Translations under genes and position numbers: made by a program
In this document: positions 44,619 through 52,900 of the stretch, one piece after another
Layout of the letters: each line of letters starts with the position of its first letter
How positions within the stretch are numbered: position 1 is the stretch's first letter
The notes under the pieces: model-generated
Seen by the model: only the letters and a program-made list of their open reading frames with translations
Databases searched by the model: none
Told to the model about the DNA's origin: nothing
DNA from: JAEDHM01 sp964368645
GTDB lineage: Bacteria > Bacillota > Clostridia > Christensenellales > CAG-1252
Direction of reading: 5' to 3'
NCBI GenBank assembly: GCA_964368645.1
Contig: CAYJBY010000009.1
Coordinates: 46,336-110,335, forward strand
Length of the DNA stretch: 64,000 nucleotides

Positions 44619-45155
44619 ATGCCGAAATATAAGATATGTCCCAGATGTGAATTAAACTATATTTTGGAAACCGAGGTGTACTGCGAAGTCTGCCGCGATG
44701 AAATAAGAGGTATTGCCCATCCTGATATTGATGAGGACGAGGAATACAAGACCTGTCCGAGATGCGGCGGAATTATTAGCGACGAACAAGAGTATTGCGA
44801 AAACTGCCGTCTTGAAATGGAAGACGAGAAGGATATTCACAACGTAGATATAGAGGCTGAAGCAGGCACTGTTTCCTTGGACGAGATCGGAGAAGCCGAA
44901 GCGGACGAGGACGACGAGCTAGTTTTGACGGACGACTACAGCCACGATGACTTAGACGATACCGACCTAGAGAGCCTTGAGGACGAGGACGAGAGCGCAG
45001 AGGACGACGATGAGGACGTCAAGTCCGACGAGCCTGAGGACGATTTCGATATTCCCGACGCAGACGACTTCGAGGACGAGGAAGAGGACGAAGAGGAAGA
45101 CGAGGATTCGGCAGAGGACGAGGACGAGGATTATTCCTTCGACGATAAGGACTGA
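44619..45155 (+). CDS. Double zinc-ribbon protein with acidic tail
   Basis: 178 residues. Two CxxC...CxxC zinc ribbons occupy the first 65: CPRCELNY..YCEVCRDE and CPRCGGII..YCENCRLE. After them about 110 residues are mostly Asp and Glu, with runs such as EDEEEDEEEDEDSAEDEDED, ending YSFDDKD. The ATG at 44619 follows AAGGAGGG; an in-frame start further upstream would cross the promoter. Cytosolic. Acidic tails of this kind can mimic nucleic acid or bind basic proteins or metal ions. No known family; function unassigned. Confidence 0.75.
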   Translation: MPKYKICPRCELNYILETEVYCEVCRDEIRGIAHPDIDEDEEYKTCPRCGGIISDEQEYCENCRLEMEDEKDIHNVDIEAEAGTVSLDEIGEAEADEDDELVLTDDYSHDDLDDTDLESLEDEDESAEDDDEDVKSDEPEDDFDIPDADDFEDEEEDEEEDEDSAEDEDEDYSFDDKD

Positions 45156-45365
45156 TTACACCGTTTATTATAGCGCCTGCCCGTTACGCGCCTAAGCCTT
45201 CCGAGGTGGCGGTACACGCTTAGCGGAAACGCCTAAACGGTCGAACGAACTTCGCCCACATAGTGGGAAATGATATTAAGAAAAGAGCGCAATTCGTTGC
45301 GTAATTGATAAAACGCGCACGAATAAGGCTAAACCGATAACTATGATTCAGCCGACAGATGCTGT

Positions 45366-46141
45366 TAAAAAAGCTCCATTACCGCAAGGCACGTAGAGCT
45401 TTTTTTGTTTGCACCGATAAAAAAAATCTTTTTTTTGCTGTTTTTAATGCTTTACAATATCATTTTTTTGCAAAGAATTAATTTTTTTCAATTTAATTTT
45501 TGTTACTTAATTTTGTTGCTTAATTTTGCCATTCAATGCTACCGTTTAATTCTGCCATTTAATTCATTCAATTTTGACGTTCAAACCCAGTATTCAGTTT
45601 TAGCGTTCAATTCAAAGAGCTGGATTGAATAATGTGTTATCACTTTATTTTCGGCGTTCAATTTTTAGTATTTAATTTTTATTATTTAATTCCCACATTC
45701 AATGCTACCGTTTAATTCAATCGTTTAATTCTGTCAAATAATCTGTTTAATTCTGGCGTTCAAATTACCGTTAATTGGGACGTTTTAGACGAATTTTGCA
45801 GGCTATTCGGTCTTTACGGCGTAAAAATCCCCAATACAAAATGGATTTTTTCAAAGTTGACGCAAAAACAGTTTGATTTATGCTAAAAGCATAAAAACAA
45901 AAAGGAATAGCCGTTTGCTGATGCGGTTATCGTAAAATTGCGGCGTTTTTGAATAACGCCGTTGAAAGCAAAATCTCTGCCGACCGTGTAGAACCCTTAT
46001 TAAAATTCGTAAACCCGAAATGCCCCCGAAAGTTTTACAGACTTTCGGGGGTGCATATCGATTAACCGTGCCTTGTTGAATTCTGCGTTAATTACAGCAG
46101 CAATTCATACGGTTAAGCGACGTTTCGTTAGCCTTAACCGA
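45366..46141. repeat. AT-rich gene-free region with degenerate repeats
   Basis: Starts with a terminator-like hairpin (AAAAAGCTC and GAGCTTTTTTT, 45367-45406). From about 45480 to 45780 there are many loose copies of a 16-18 base unit, TTCAATTTTGNCGTTTAAT; the longer string ATTCAATGCTACCGTTTAAT occurs twice. Nothing gene-like is visible in this region. Confidence 0.6.
46023..46051. repeat. Perfect 11-bp inverted repeat without T tail
   Basis: CCCCCGAAAGT, loop of seven, ACTTTCGGGGG, ninety bases downstream of the Spo0A stop. The GC-rich stem fits a terminator but neither side has a T run. Confidence 0.6.
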
Positions 46142-46903
46142 CTATGCGGTTTCCAACAGAAGCTTGTCCGCTACAAGCGCGATAAACTCTCCGTTGGTGG
46201 GCTTTTCGTTGCTGTTATAAACCTTAATACCGAATAATACGTTGATGTTTTCGATTTTTCCCTTATTCCAAGCGACCTCGATTGCGTGGCGTATCGCCCT
46301 TTCCACCTTACTTGCCGTGGTTTCAAAATGCTCCGCAACCTCGGGATAAAGCCGTTTTGTGATACTGTTGATAATCTCAGGCTCATCCACTGCCATTTTG
46401 ATAGCATCGCGCAGGAAATAATAACTCTTGATATGTGCAGGTATGCCGACAGAAATAAACACGTTGGAAATTTTTTCGTCAAGATTACGGTTTCCTCTTG
46501 CTCTCGGCGCGAAACCCGTAACCGCAACTTCCTTGACCTCGGGAGAAAGCACGTCGTTCAAACGTCTTTTCAATGCGGTGAAATCCACAGGCTTAACCAT
46601 AACGTAATCTGCACCGTATCTCAAGGTTTCAGCGATAAAATCGTCGTCACCGGAAGACGAAATTGCAATTACCTTGGGCTTTGAACCGCTCTTTAAGCCA
46701 CGCAATACTTCTATTCCGTCCAAACCGGGCATAATCATATCAAGAATTAAAACCTGTGGTTTCAATCTGTCCGTTTCGGATAGAGTAGTTCCGCCGTCAA
46801 ATGTCTGGGCTATTTGGAAATTGCCGTCCCTCGACAAAAACTCCTTAAGACCGTCATTAAACGTCTTGTTGTCATCTGCTATTAAGATGCTCGCCTTTTT
46901 CAT
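46142..46903 (-). CDS. spo0A: Sporulation master regulator Spo0A
   Basis: 253 residues. The receiver domain holds the acidic pocket (LIADDNKTF), phosphoacceptor Asp in ILDMIMPGLDG and Lys in VMVKPVD. After a linker, the Spo0A-specific DNA-binding domain has GIPAHIKSYYFLRDAI, ITKRLYPEVAEHF and TTASKVERAIRHAIEVAWNKG, the recognition helix being SKVERAIRHAIE. GGAGGAAAAC ribosome site. Spo0A~P turns on sporulation genes through TGTCGAA boxes, which also occur in tandem at 3.9 kb. Its presence places the organism in a spore-forming lineage but does not prove it sporulates. Confidence 0.96.
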   Translation of the reverse strand: MKKASILIADDNKTFNDGLKEFLSRDGNFQIAQTFDGGTTLSETDRLKPQVLILDMIMPGLDGIEVLRGLKSGSKPKVIAISSSGDDDFIAETLRYGADYVMVKPVDFTALKRRLNDVLSPEVKEVAVTGFAPRARGNRNLDEKISNVFISVGIPAHIKSYYFLRDAIKMAVDEPEIINSITKRLYPEVAEHFETTASKVERAIRHAIEVAWNKGKIENINVLFGIKVYNSNEKPTNGEFIALVADKLLLETA

Positions 46904-46946
46904 TGTTTTCCTCCAAAAAAATAAATTCTTTCAATTATTTTCCCTC

Positions 46947-47072
46947 TTTTGTACACAAAATAATGCCATTACGCGTTACAAAATAAATTATAGCAAATTA
47001 ATAAATCATTTTGCATAATCAAGGCTTATCGAATAATGTATTATTTTGGGTTATTACACAAAATTGTGTAAT
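46947..47072 (-). promoter_or_regulatory. spo0A promoter region with three inverted repeats
   Basis: A minus-strand TATAAT lies at 46987-46992 with a poor -35. Inverted repeats flank it: TTTTGT-AC-ACAAAA (46947-46960) in the leader, AATAAT-GT-ATTATT (47032-47045) and ATTACACAA-AA-TTGTGTAAT (47053-47072) upstream. They could be operators; the last is loosely like redox-repressor sites. Confidence 0.45.
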
Positions 47073-47136
47073 ATTTATGCGAATAACCGCGGCGGCGCTG
47101 CAAAGCATCCGCCGCCGCGACTTATCGTTAAAAATT

Positions 47137-48573
47137 TTATGCTATTCTTCCCACCAATACGGGCTTAGCCGCGCCGTTAATCCTGTCGTAATCCGCAATG
47201 GATACGCGGTAGAGATAGCTGTCGTCGGACAGGATAAAATACATATTACCGTCCAACAGTTCAGGGCAAATATAAGTGTAGGTACTGTTAATTGCCTTAT
47301 CAAGAATGATTACGATATTATCCTTAACTCCGTTAATGCTCTTACGGACGAGGTAATTGTCCTTACTAAGGAAGTACAGGTAGCCTAAAGCCTTATCGTA
47401 GCTGATAATCTTGGTAGCGGTCACGTCGTCGCTGGTTGCGCTGAATACGCAAGTTGCCAGCTTAACCTCGTCCAGCTTAACATAGCTGATACCGGAGGTA
47501 TAGTTAACGTAGCCGTCCTCTAAGGACATAGCGAAAATACTGGTAGGTGCGCTGTTGGCGAACCAATACTCACGGGTAGCGTCCAACTTGTAACTGCCGT
47601 TCTTAAAAGCGTCGCTCTCAAAGTCCGCCGCGGTGAACTTGTAGCCGTAAAAACCTACGTTACCTGCGGTACTGCCGTGATAAACGGTCTTGCTGTAATA
47701 CAGCGTAATGCCGTTGTCATCCACGAAGGAAGCGGTCAACGCAAGGGAGAATACCTTGTCGTTATTGGCAAGATTATCGGGAGCGTCGGTATAGGTATTG
47801 CGGTCGATAATAACCTTGTTGACCGAACCTGTGCCGTTGCAAACGTAAACTCTGTTGGAATAGACCTGATTGCCGTCCTCCGCCTTGGTGTAGAAGAAGT
47901 AGTTGAGGTAGCTCTCTTTGGTCTTGGGATTATAGGTGCCGTACTGAGGGAAATGCACGGAAGTAACGTCCTCTGCAAGCACTGTGCCTGCATCGTTCTT
48001 CTTAAAGCGTTTCGCATCGTAGGACTTGGAATAAATGGTGTTGTCCTTATAGATAACCAGTGCGTTAGGCGTATAGATATAGTCCACGGATCTGTTATTC
48101 AGCTCGTAAAGCAGACGAGTCTCCTGTCCGTCAAGTCTGGTACGGAGGAACTGGAGAGTGGAAGTCTGAACGGTGCCGCTCTTGTCTTCCTCTGCGCTGG
48201 GAGAAACGTAATATATATAATCGCCGTAAATGGAAAATCCTGTATTCTTACTGTCCGAAAGCACGGATTTCGGAACGACTATCTCGGCGGTGGACATATC
48301 GGTAGCGTCCGCTTTGATACGCATAATCGCGCCCTTAACCACGTTGCCGAACCAGTTAGCCTTAGCGTCTGTTGTCTTGTAGTCAGCATAGCCGTTGATA
48401 AAGTAAATGTAACTGCCCTGTTTCACCACAGTGCCGCCGTTACTGTAAACTACTTCGTCCTTGTCGCCCATCGATAGGTCTGCATCGTACTTGTAGCTCT
48501 CGCAACCGACGCATACCGCCAAGACGGCTAACGCGACCAAAACTGTCATTATGATTAAAAATCTCTTAGACAT
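47137..48573 (-). CDS. Beta-propeller-like lipoprotein, 478 aa
   Basis: A lipoprotein signal ends in AVCVGC, giving Cys24. The mature part repeats a pattern in which a Tyr-rich strand such as GSYIYFINGY, GDYIYYVSPS, LGYLYFLSKD and DGNMYFILSD is followed by a charged segment and RIKAD or RTRLDG, about six times. This is the DUF5050/propeller style found in Clostridia lipoproteins with a possible sensing or binding role. CAGGAGAAC ribosome site. It lies upstream of spo0A on the same strand with about 230 bases between, so probably separate. Confidence 0.75.
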   Translation of the reverse strand: MSKRFLIIMTVLVALAVLAVCVGCESYKYDADLSMGDKDEVVYSNGGTVVKQGSYIYFINGYADYKTTDAKANWFGNVVKGAIMRIKADATDMSTAEIVVPKSVLSDSKNTGFSIYGDYIYYVSPSAEEDKSGTVQTSTLQFLRTRLDGQETRLLYELNNRSVDYIYTPNALVIYKDNTIYSKSYDAKRFKKNDAGTVLAEDVTSVHFPQYGTYNPKTKESYLNYFFYTKAEDGNQVYSNRVYVCNGTGSVNKVIIDRNTYTDAPDNLANNDKVFSLALTASFVDDNGITLYYSKTVYHGSTAGNVGFYGYKFTAADFESDAFKNGSYKLDATREYWFANSAPTSIFAMSLEDGYVNYTSGISYVKLDEVKLATCVFSATSDDVTATKIISYDKALGYLYFLSKDNYLVRKSINGVKDNIVIILDKAINSTYTYICPELLDGNMYFILSDDSYLYRVSIADYDRINGAAKPVLVGRIA

Positions 48574-48680
48574 CTCGTTCTCCTGAATACCCGTTAAATT
48601 ATGAAAGGAATATTATAGCTTTCTAAATCATAATTATAAACCAGAGTTTTGCATTTTGCAATAAAAAAGAGGTACTTTGT

Positions 48681-48893
48681 TTGGAAATCAAAGATTTTTT
48701 CGTGAAACTGCACCCTGCCGCGGCGCAAATAATCGGCAAGAGGAACGATAGCGGCGGCGAAAGCCGTGATTTTTCGGGCGAACGGAGCACGGAAAGTAAG
48801 ATTTACGCTTACGCTATGGCGATGGAAATGCACCGCGCATTGGCGGCAAACGTGGGTAAACCCCTGCCTAAAGGGATAAAGGAGCAACTATGA
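48681..48893 (+). CDS. Small hypothetical protein, 70 aa, TTG start
   Basis: Starts at TTG behind AGAGGTAC. The product, MEIKDFFVKLHPAAAQIIGK... ending MEMHRALAANVGKPLPKGIKEQL, is soluble, with a helical C-terminal half. Its stop overlaps the ATG of the next gene by four bases, which supports translation. No family recognised. Functionally tied to the Cys-repeat protein by coupling only. Confidence 0.6.
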   Translation: MEIKDFFVKLHPAAAQIIGKRNDSGGESRDFSGERSTESKIYAYAMAMEMHRALAANVGKPLPKGIKEQL

Positions 48894-50179
48894 GCTTGGA
48901 GAAATTATACGCAGTTATGAGCGGAAAAAAAGGCTGTACCGCTTTGCTGAAGCTGACGGTTTATCAGCCCGAATACACGGAAATTGCGTTAAGCGTTCAC
49001 TATTTGGCTTTCGGACGGTACTATCTGGTATTCCCCGACAGCGGCACTCTGTACCCATTCGACGGAGAGAAAGCCGAGCTGCGCGTGGCTCCGAACCGGG
49101 ATTTGTCGGCGGTAATTGTGGACGGGGATACGAGAAAAGCGGTTTTGTGGACGCGCTTCGCGGTTTTTTACACCGAAATCGCCGAACGGCAGGTTGCCGC
49201 TTATCTGACGGCGCAAGCGGAAGCGGAAAAAAAGAGCGAAAACACGGCGAGCGAAAGGGCATGGGGCGAAAAAACAAGCGGAAAGGGTAATATCGGCAGT
49301 AAAAACGGCAGCGGCAAAGTCCGTAGCCCCGAGGTGGTTTTTGAAAGCGCGTCATTCGGCATACATAGCTCGGAGAGTTCAAGGGGCGGAAACGGCTCTC
49401 AAAACGAAACAAAATCCTACGGCGAAAAGACTGCTAAAGTCCGCACTATCGATAAAAACAATGGTTACGACAACAATTTCGCCGACAACGGCAACGGCGA
49501 TGACGATAACCCGATATTCGGCGACGTAAGCGGCGAGATTCCTCACGGTACAGACGGCATAAGACAGGGAGAAAGCCAAGAGGACGTTATTTCTTTTGTT
49601 TGCGAGGAAGAACAACCCTATTGCGATACTGTCACCGATTGCGAAAATCCTATTGACTGCGATACTATAATCGACTGCGATACTATCACCGACTGCGAAA
49701 ACACTATTGTCTGTGAAAACCCAACAAACTGTGATAATCTCACCGATTGCGAAAACCCGACCGACTGCGGAAATTGTACGGACGGCGATTCAACCGACTG
49801 TGAAAATCCAACAAACAGTGATAATCTCACCGATTGCGAAAACCCCACCGACTGCATCATCGGATTTGACTCCGTTGAGCCGAAAGACGGCGGTTATTAC
49901 GAGGAAATCAAGGATAAACTGGATTTGTATTACGATATTTATCCCACTTTTGAACCGCTGAACGAGCTGATAGAAGGCTCGCGGTGGATAAAAATTCAAA
50001 GCGGAGATTGTTTTTATTTGATAGGACTGCTGTATAACAGCAGCGGAGTTACCCACGTTTGTTACGGACTTCCGGGCTACAAGGATAAACAGCCCGAGGA
50101 GGGTGATTTTGAGTGGCTGCCCCTGAAAACCGAGGATTGGGAGGGCGAGGGCTACTGGATTTTGTACAAAAACGCATAA
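48890..50179 (+). CDS. Protein with Cys-Asp hexapeptide repeat, 429 aa
   Basis: Three parts. Residues 1-110 form an alpha/beta domain (CTALLKLTVYQPEYTEIALSVHYLAFGRYYLVFP). A low-complexity Ser/Gly/Asn linker follows. At about 243-325 there is a six-residue repeat of the form T-D-C-E-N-P, some twelve units (TDCENP, IDCDTI, TNCDNL, TDCGNC). The last 100 residues are a compact Tyr/Trp-rich domain (RWIKIQSGDCFYLIGLLYN, EDWEGEGYWILY). No signal peptide, so the cysteines would sit in the reducing cytosol and might bind metal. GGAG-type ribosome site; no family recognised. Confidence 0.75.
   Translation: MSLEKLYAVMSGKKGCTALLKLTVYQPEYTEIALSVHYLAFGRYYLVFPDSGTLYPFDGEKAELRVAPNRDLSAVIVDGDTRKAVLWTRFAVFYTEIAERQVAAYLTAQAEAEKKSENTASERAWGEKTSGKGNIGSKNGSGKVRSPEVVFESASFGIHSSESSRGGNGSQNETKSYGEKTAKVRTIDKNNGYDNNFADNGNGDDDNPIFGDVSGEIPHGTDGIRQGESQEDVISFVCEEEQPYCDTVTDCENPIDCDTIIDCDTITDCENTIVCENPTNCDNLTDCENPTDCGNCTDGDSTDCENPTNSDNLTDCENPTDCIIGFDSVEPKDGGYYEEIKDKLDLYYDIYPTFEPLNELIEGSRWIKIQSGDCFYLIGLLYNSSGVTHVCYGLPGYKDKQPEEGDFEWLPLKTEDWEGEGYWILYKNA
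49621..49860 (+). repeat. In-gene tandem repeat coding the Cys hexapeptides
   Basis: An 18-base coding period (ACCGATTGCGAAAACCCG type). A longer block of about 60 bases beginning ACTGTGAAAA near 49716 recurs nearly exactly from 49797, showing recent duplication. Length is always in steps that keep the frame. Confidence 0.75.
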
Positions 50180-50315
50180 GGAACGGAATAGCCGTCTTCC
50201 GCCTTCGTTAATCGCATTTAATAACCGTTTGCGGCAACGGACACCCCGACAATTACAAGGATTGACCATAAACGGAATTTGCGGCGGCAAAGAGCATTTA
50301 ACAAGCGTTATTAAT

Positions 50316-50347
50316 AAAAAAGGACGGGATAACCGTCCGTTTTTTTA
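50316..50347. terminator. Bidirectional terminator between convergent genes
   Basis: A-run, GGACGG, loop GATAA, CCGTCC, T7. It serves the Cys-repeat gene on plus and rsmG on minus, whose in-frame ancestral stop lies at 50345-50347. Confidence 0.8.
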
Positions 50348-50415
50348 TTTTTCGCCTTTTGCCAGTTTCCGCAGATTGCGCCGCGGATATTCCTTGGCGG
50401 TAGGACGATACTTGT

Positions 50416-51045
50416 TCAGCACGTAAAGCGACCTTTTGGATCCGTCGGGAAGAGAATATTCCTCAAAAGCGGCGATTTTACAGCCGATAGCGCGCGGCAA
50501 AGCTCCTCCGCGGTGTTCTTTTCCTCAGGGGTAGGCACTCCCTTATACAGCACCACTCTGCCCCCTGTTTTGGCAAGCGGTACGGTTAAATCCAAAAGGA
50601 TACTCATAGGCGCAACCGCCCTTGCCGTCACCGTGTCGAAACTTTCTCTAAGCCGACCTGCCGCCGCCTCCTCCGAGGTTAAGTGCAAAGCCTCTGCTTT
50701 AACTCCGCAAACCGCCGCCGCTTCCGTCAAAAAAGTAACGCGCTTATTCAGGCTGTCGATTAACGTCAGCTTCAAATCCTCGCGGTAAATACCCAAGGGG
50801 ATTCCCGGAAAACCTGCGCCCGAGCCTACGTCGCAAACACTGCCCTTAAAGTACTTTTGCGCCAAAAGGCTGTCCAAAAAATGCTTGACTATAACCTCGT
50901 CCTTGTCCGTTACCGCAGTCAAATTAAACTTTGCGTTCCACTCCAACAAAAGCTCGTAGTAGTCGGAAAAGGCGGCTAACATTCCGTCTGTAAGCGTCAA
51001 GCCGTTCTCCGCACCGTATTGTTTCAGCAGGCTCATATCAGTCAT
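50416..51045 (-). CDS. rsmG: 16S rRNA m7G527 methyltransferase RsmG, C-terminus frameshifted
   Basis: The ATG at 51045 follows GGAGGT and overlaps the mnmG stop. RsmG features are intact to about residue 175: EWNAKFNLTAV, HFLDSLL, and SAM loop DVGSGAGFPGIPLG. After NTAEEL the frame goes wrong and stops at 50416. In the neighbouring frame the normal end is intact (GCKIAAFEEYSLPDGSKRSL through YRPTAKEYPRRNLRKLAKGEK, stop 50345). One missing base near 50505-50515 explains this; with it the protein would be 233 residues, the family length. Either a real mutation or a sequence error. Confidence 0.85.
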   Translation of the reverse strand: MTDMSLLKQYGAENGLTLTDGMLAAFSDYYELLLEWNAKFNLTAVTDKDEVIVKHFLDSLLAQKYFKGSVCDVGSGAGFPGIPLGIYREDLKLTLIDSLNKRVTFLTEAAAVCGVKAEALHLTSEEAAAGRLRESFDTVTARAVAPMSILLDLTVPLAKTGGRVVLYKGVPTPEEKNTAEELCRALSAVKSPLLRNILFPTDPKGRFTC

Positions 51046-52891
51046 CTTTTTTACCTCCTGCAAGCCAAGCGATAAGCATATTAATATCGGCAGGCGACAC
51101 GCCCGAAATTCTCTCCGCCTGACCTAAGGTCAAGGGCTTGATTTTGTTGAGTTTTTCCCTTGCCTCCAGTCTGAGATTGGGAACGGCGGAATAATCGGTA
51201 TTGGGAGAGAGCTTGCGCCGTTCAAGACGTTGCGCCTCCTCGATAGTTTCCCGTTCGTTCTCTACGTAGCCCTCGTAAGCCACAGCCGTTGCCGCGTCTC
51301 TTAATACGCCCCTTTCGATACCCTCGAAAAGAGCCAGTTCCGCCATATCCTTATAGGTTATACCCGCTCTTTTCACCAAATCCTTGGCGCGGATACCTGT
51401 TTTCAGGGGCGGCTCGCCCTGTCTTTCCACAATGGGGGAAGCAACGGACGGAGGCAAAACCGTATCGAACAAGGCAACCGCCTTTTTCATAGCCGCCTTT
51501 CTCTCGGCAAACCGCCGGTATCTTTCGTCCGTAACCAAGCCTATGCTTCTGCCCAGCTCTGTCAAGCGCATATCCGCGTTGTCCTGTCTTAAGGTCAAGC
51601 GGTATTCCGCTCTCGCCGTCATCATTCGGTAAGGCTCCTTGGTACCTTTGGTAACAAGGTCGTCTATCAAAACTCCGATATACGCCCGACTGCGGTCAAT
51701 GATTATAGGTGCGATGCCGTAAGCGTCACGCGCCGCGTTAATACCTGCTATCAGCCCCTGCGCCGCCGCTTCCTCGTATCCGCTACTGCCGTTAAGCTGT
51801 CCTGCGCAGTAAAGCCCCTTAACGTGCTTTACGTTAAGCGTGGGGAAAAGCGCGGTGCTGTCAATGGCGTCGTATTCGATAGCGTAAGCCCATTTTGCGA
51901 TTTCGCAATGCTCTAAGCCCTTGATACTGCGGTAAAGCTCAAGCTGTATATCCTTGGGAAAACTGGTGCTCATACCCTGAATGTACATAAGGTTGCCGTC
52001 ACGAGTTTCTGGCTCTACGAAAACCTGATGCCGCGGCTTGCCCTTAAACCGCATTATTTTGGATTCGATAGAGGGGCAATACCTAGGTCCTACGCCGATT
52101 ATACTGCCGTTGTACATAGGAGCCTTGTCGATATTTTCCTCGATAATTCTGTGAGTTTCGGGATTGGTGTACGTAAGATAACAGGGCATTTGCTCGGTTA
52201 ATCGAACGTCAGACATAAAGGAAAAGCTGTAAACGTCCTCGTCGCCGTCCTCTCTCTCCATCAGCGAATAATCGATACTATCCTTATAAATACGCGCAGG
52301 AGTACCCGTCTTAAACCGCATCAGAGGTAAGCCGAGCCGTTCCAAACAAGCGGAGAGTTTGTCCGCCCTGCGAAAGCCCGAAGGACCTTCCTCGCGGATT
52401 TCCTCGCCGATAACGGTACAGGAGTTAAGATACACCCCGGTAGCCAAAACCACCGCCGCCGCGCCGTAGGCTACTCCGTCTATAACCGCGCCGCTGACCG
52501 CGCCGCCCTTGACCGTAACCTCACTGCATTCGCCGATAATAAGGGTAAGATTCGCTTGCGCTTTGATTGTTGCCAGCATATTGGCGTGGTACGTGTTCTT
52601 GTCGGTCTGCCCTCTTAGGCTCTGAACCGCCGCGCCCTTAGCCGCGTTAAGCATCTTTAACTGCAAAAGACTTTTGTCCGCATTGACGCCCATTTCGCCG
52701 CCCAACGCGTCTATCTCTCTAACCAAATGCCCTTTTGCCGTACCGCCGATATTGGGATTGCAGGGCATATAGCCGATAGACTCCTCCTGCAAGGCGCACA
52801 AAAGCGTTTTGCGCTTTAACCGCGCCGCCGCCAAAGCGGCTTCACAGCCGGCGTGTCCGCCGCCTATTACGATAACGTCAAATTCTTCCAT
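51038..52891 (-). CDS. mnmG: tRNA modification enzyme MnmG (GidA)
   Basis: 617 residues. The FAD-binding N-terminus is VIVIGGGHAGCEAALAAARLK; family signatures GPRYCPSIESKI and QLNGSSGYEEAAAQGLIAGINAA are intact, as is the helical C-terminal domain that binds MnmE (RISGVSPADINMLIAWL). With MnmE it makes 5-carboxymethylaminomethyl-uridine at tRNA wobble U34. Nine bases separate it from mnmE, and it overlaps rsmG, forming the normal mnmE-mnmG-rsmG operon. Confidence 0.97.
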   Translation of the reverse strand: MEEFDVIVIGGGHAGCEAALAAARLKRKTLLCALQEESIGYMPCNPNIGGTAKGHLVREIDALGGEMGVNADKSLLQLKMLNAAKGAAVQSLRGQTDKNTYHANMLATIKAQANLTLIIGECSEVTVKGGAVSGAVIDGVAYGAAAVVLATGVYLNSCTVIGEEIREEGPSGFRRADKLSACLERLGLPLMRFKTGTPARIYKDSIDYSLMEREDGDEDVYSFSFMSDVRLTEQMPCYLTYTNPETHRIIEENIDKAPMYNGSIIGVGPRYCPSIESKIMRFKGKPRHQVFVEPETRDGNLMYIQGMSTSFPKDIQLELYRSIKGLEHCEIAKWAYAIEYDAIDSTALFPTLNVKHVKGLYCAGQLNGSSGYEEAAAQGLIAGINAARDAYGIAPIIIDRSRAYIGVLIDDLVTKGTKEPYRMMTARAEYRLTLRQDNADMRLTELGRSIGLVTDERYRRFAERKAAMKKAVALFDTVLPPSVASPIVERQGEPPLKTGIRAKDLVKRAGITYKDMAELALFEGIERGVLRDAATAVAYEGYVENERETIEEAQRLERRKLSPNTDYSAVPNLRLEAREKLNKIKPLTLGQAERISGVSPADINMLIAWLAGGKKDD

Positions 52892-52900
52892 AACTCCGTC

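Noticed and set aside
45156..45365. Small structured RNA gene (SRP, 6S or similar) after the acidic protein
   Set aside because: Some short inverted repeats, but no match to the core motifs of known RNAs and no clear promoter.
45480..45780. Possible CRISPR or origin iterons
   Set aside because: Units are too short and variable and contain no DnaA-box consensus.
47677..48477. 266-codon open frame on the plus strand
   Set aside because: Antisense shadow of the propeller-like lipoprotein; low-complexity Val/Ile/Gly-rich product and no start signals.
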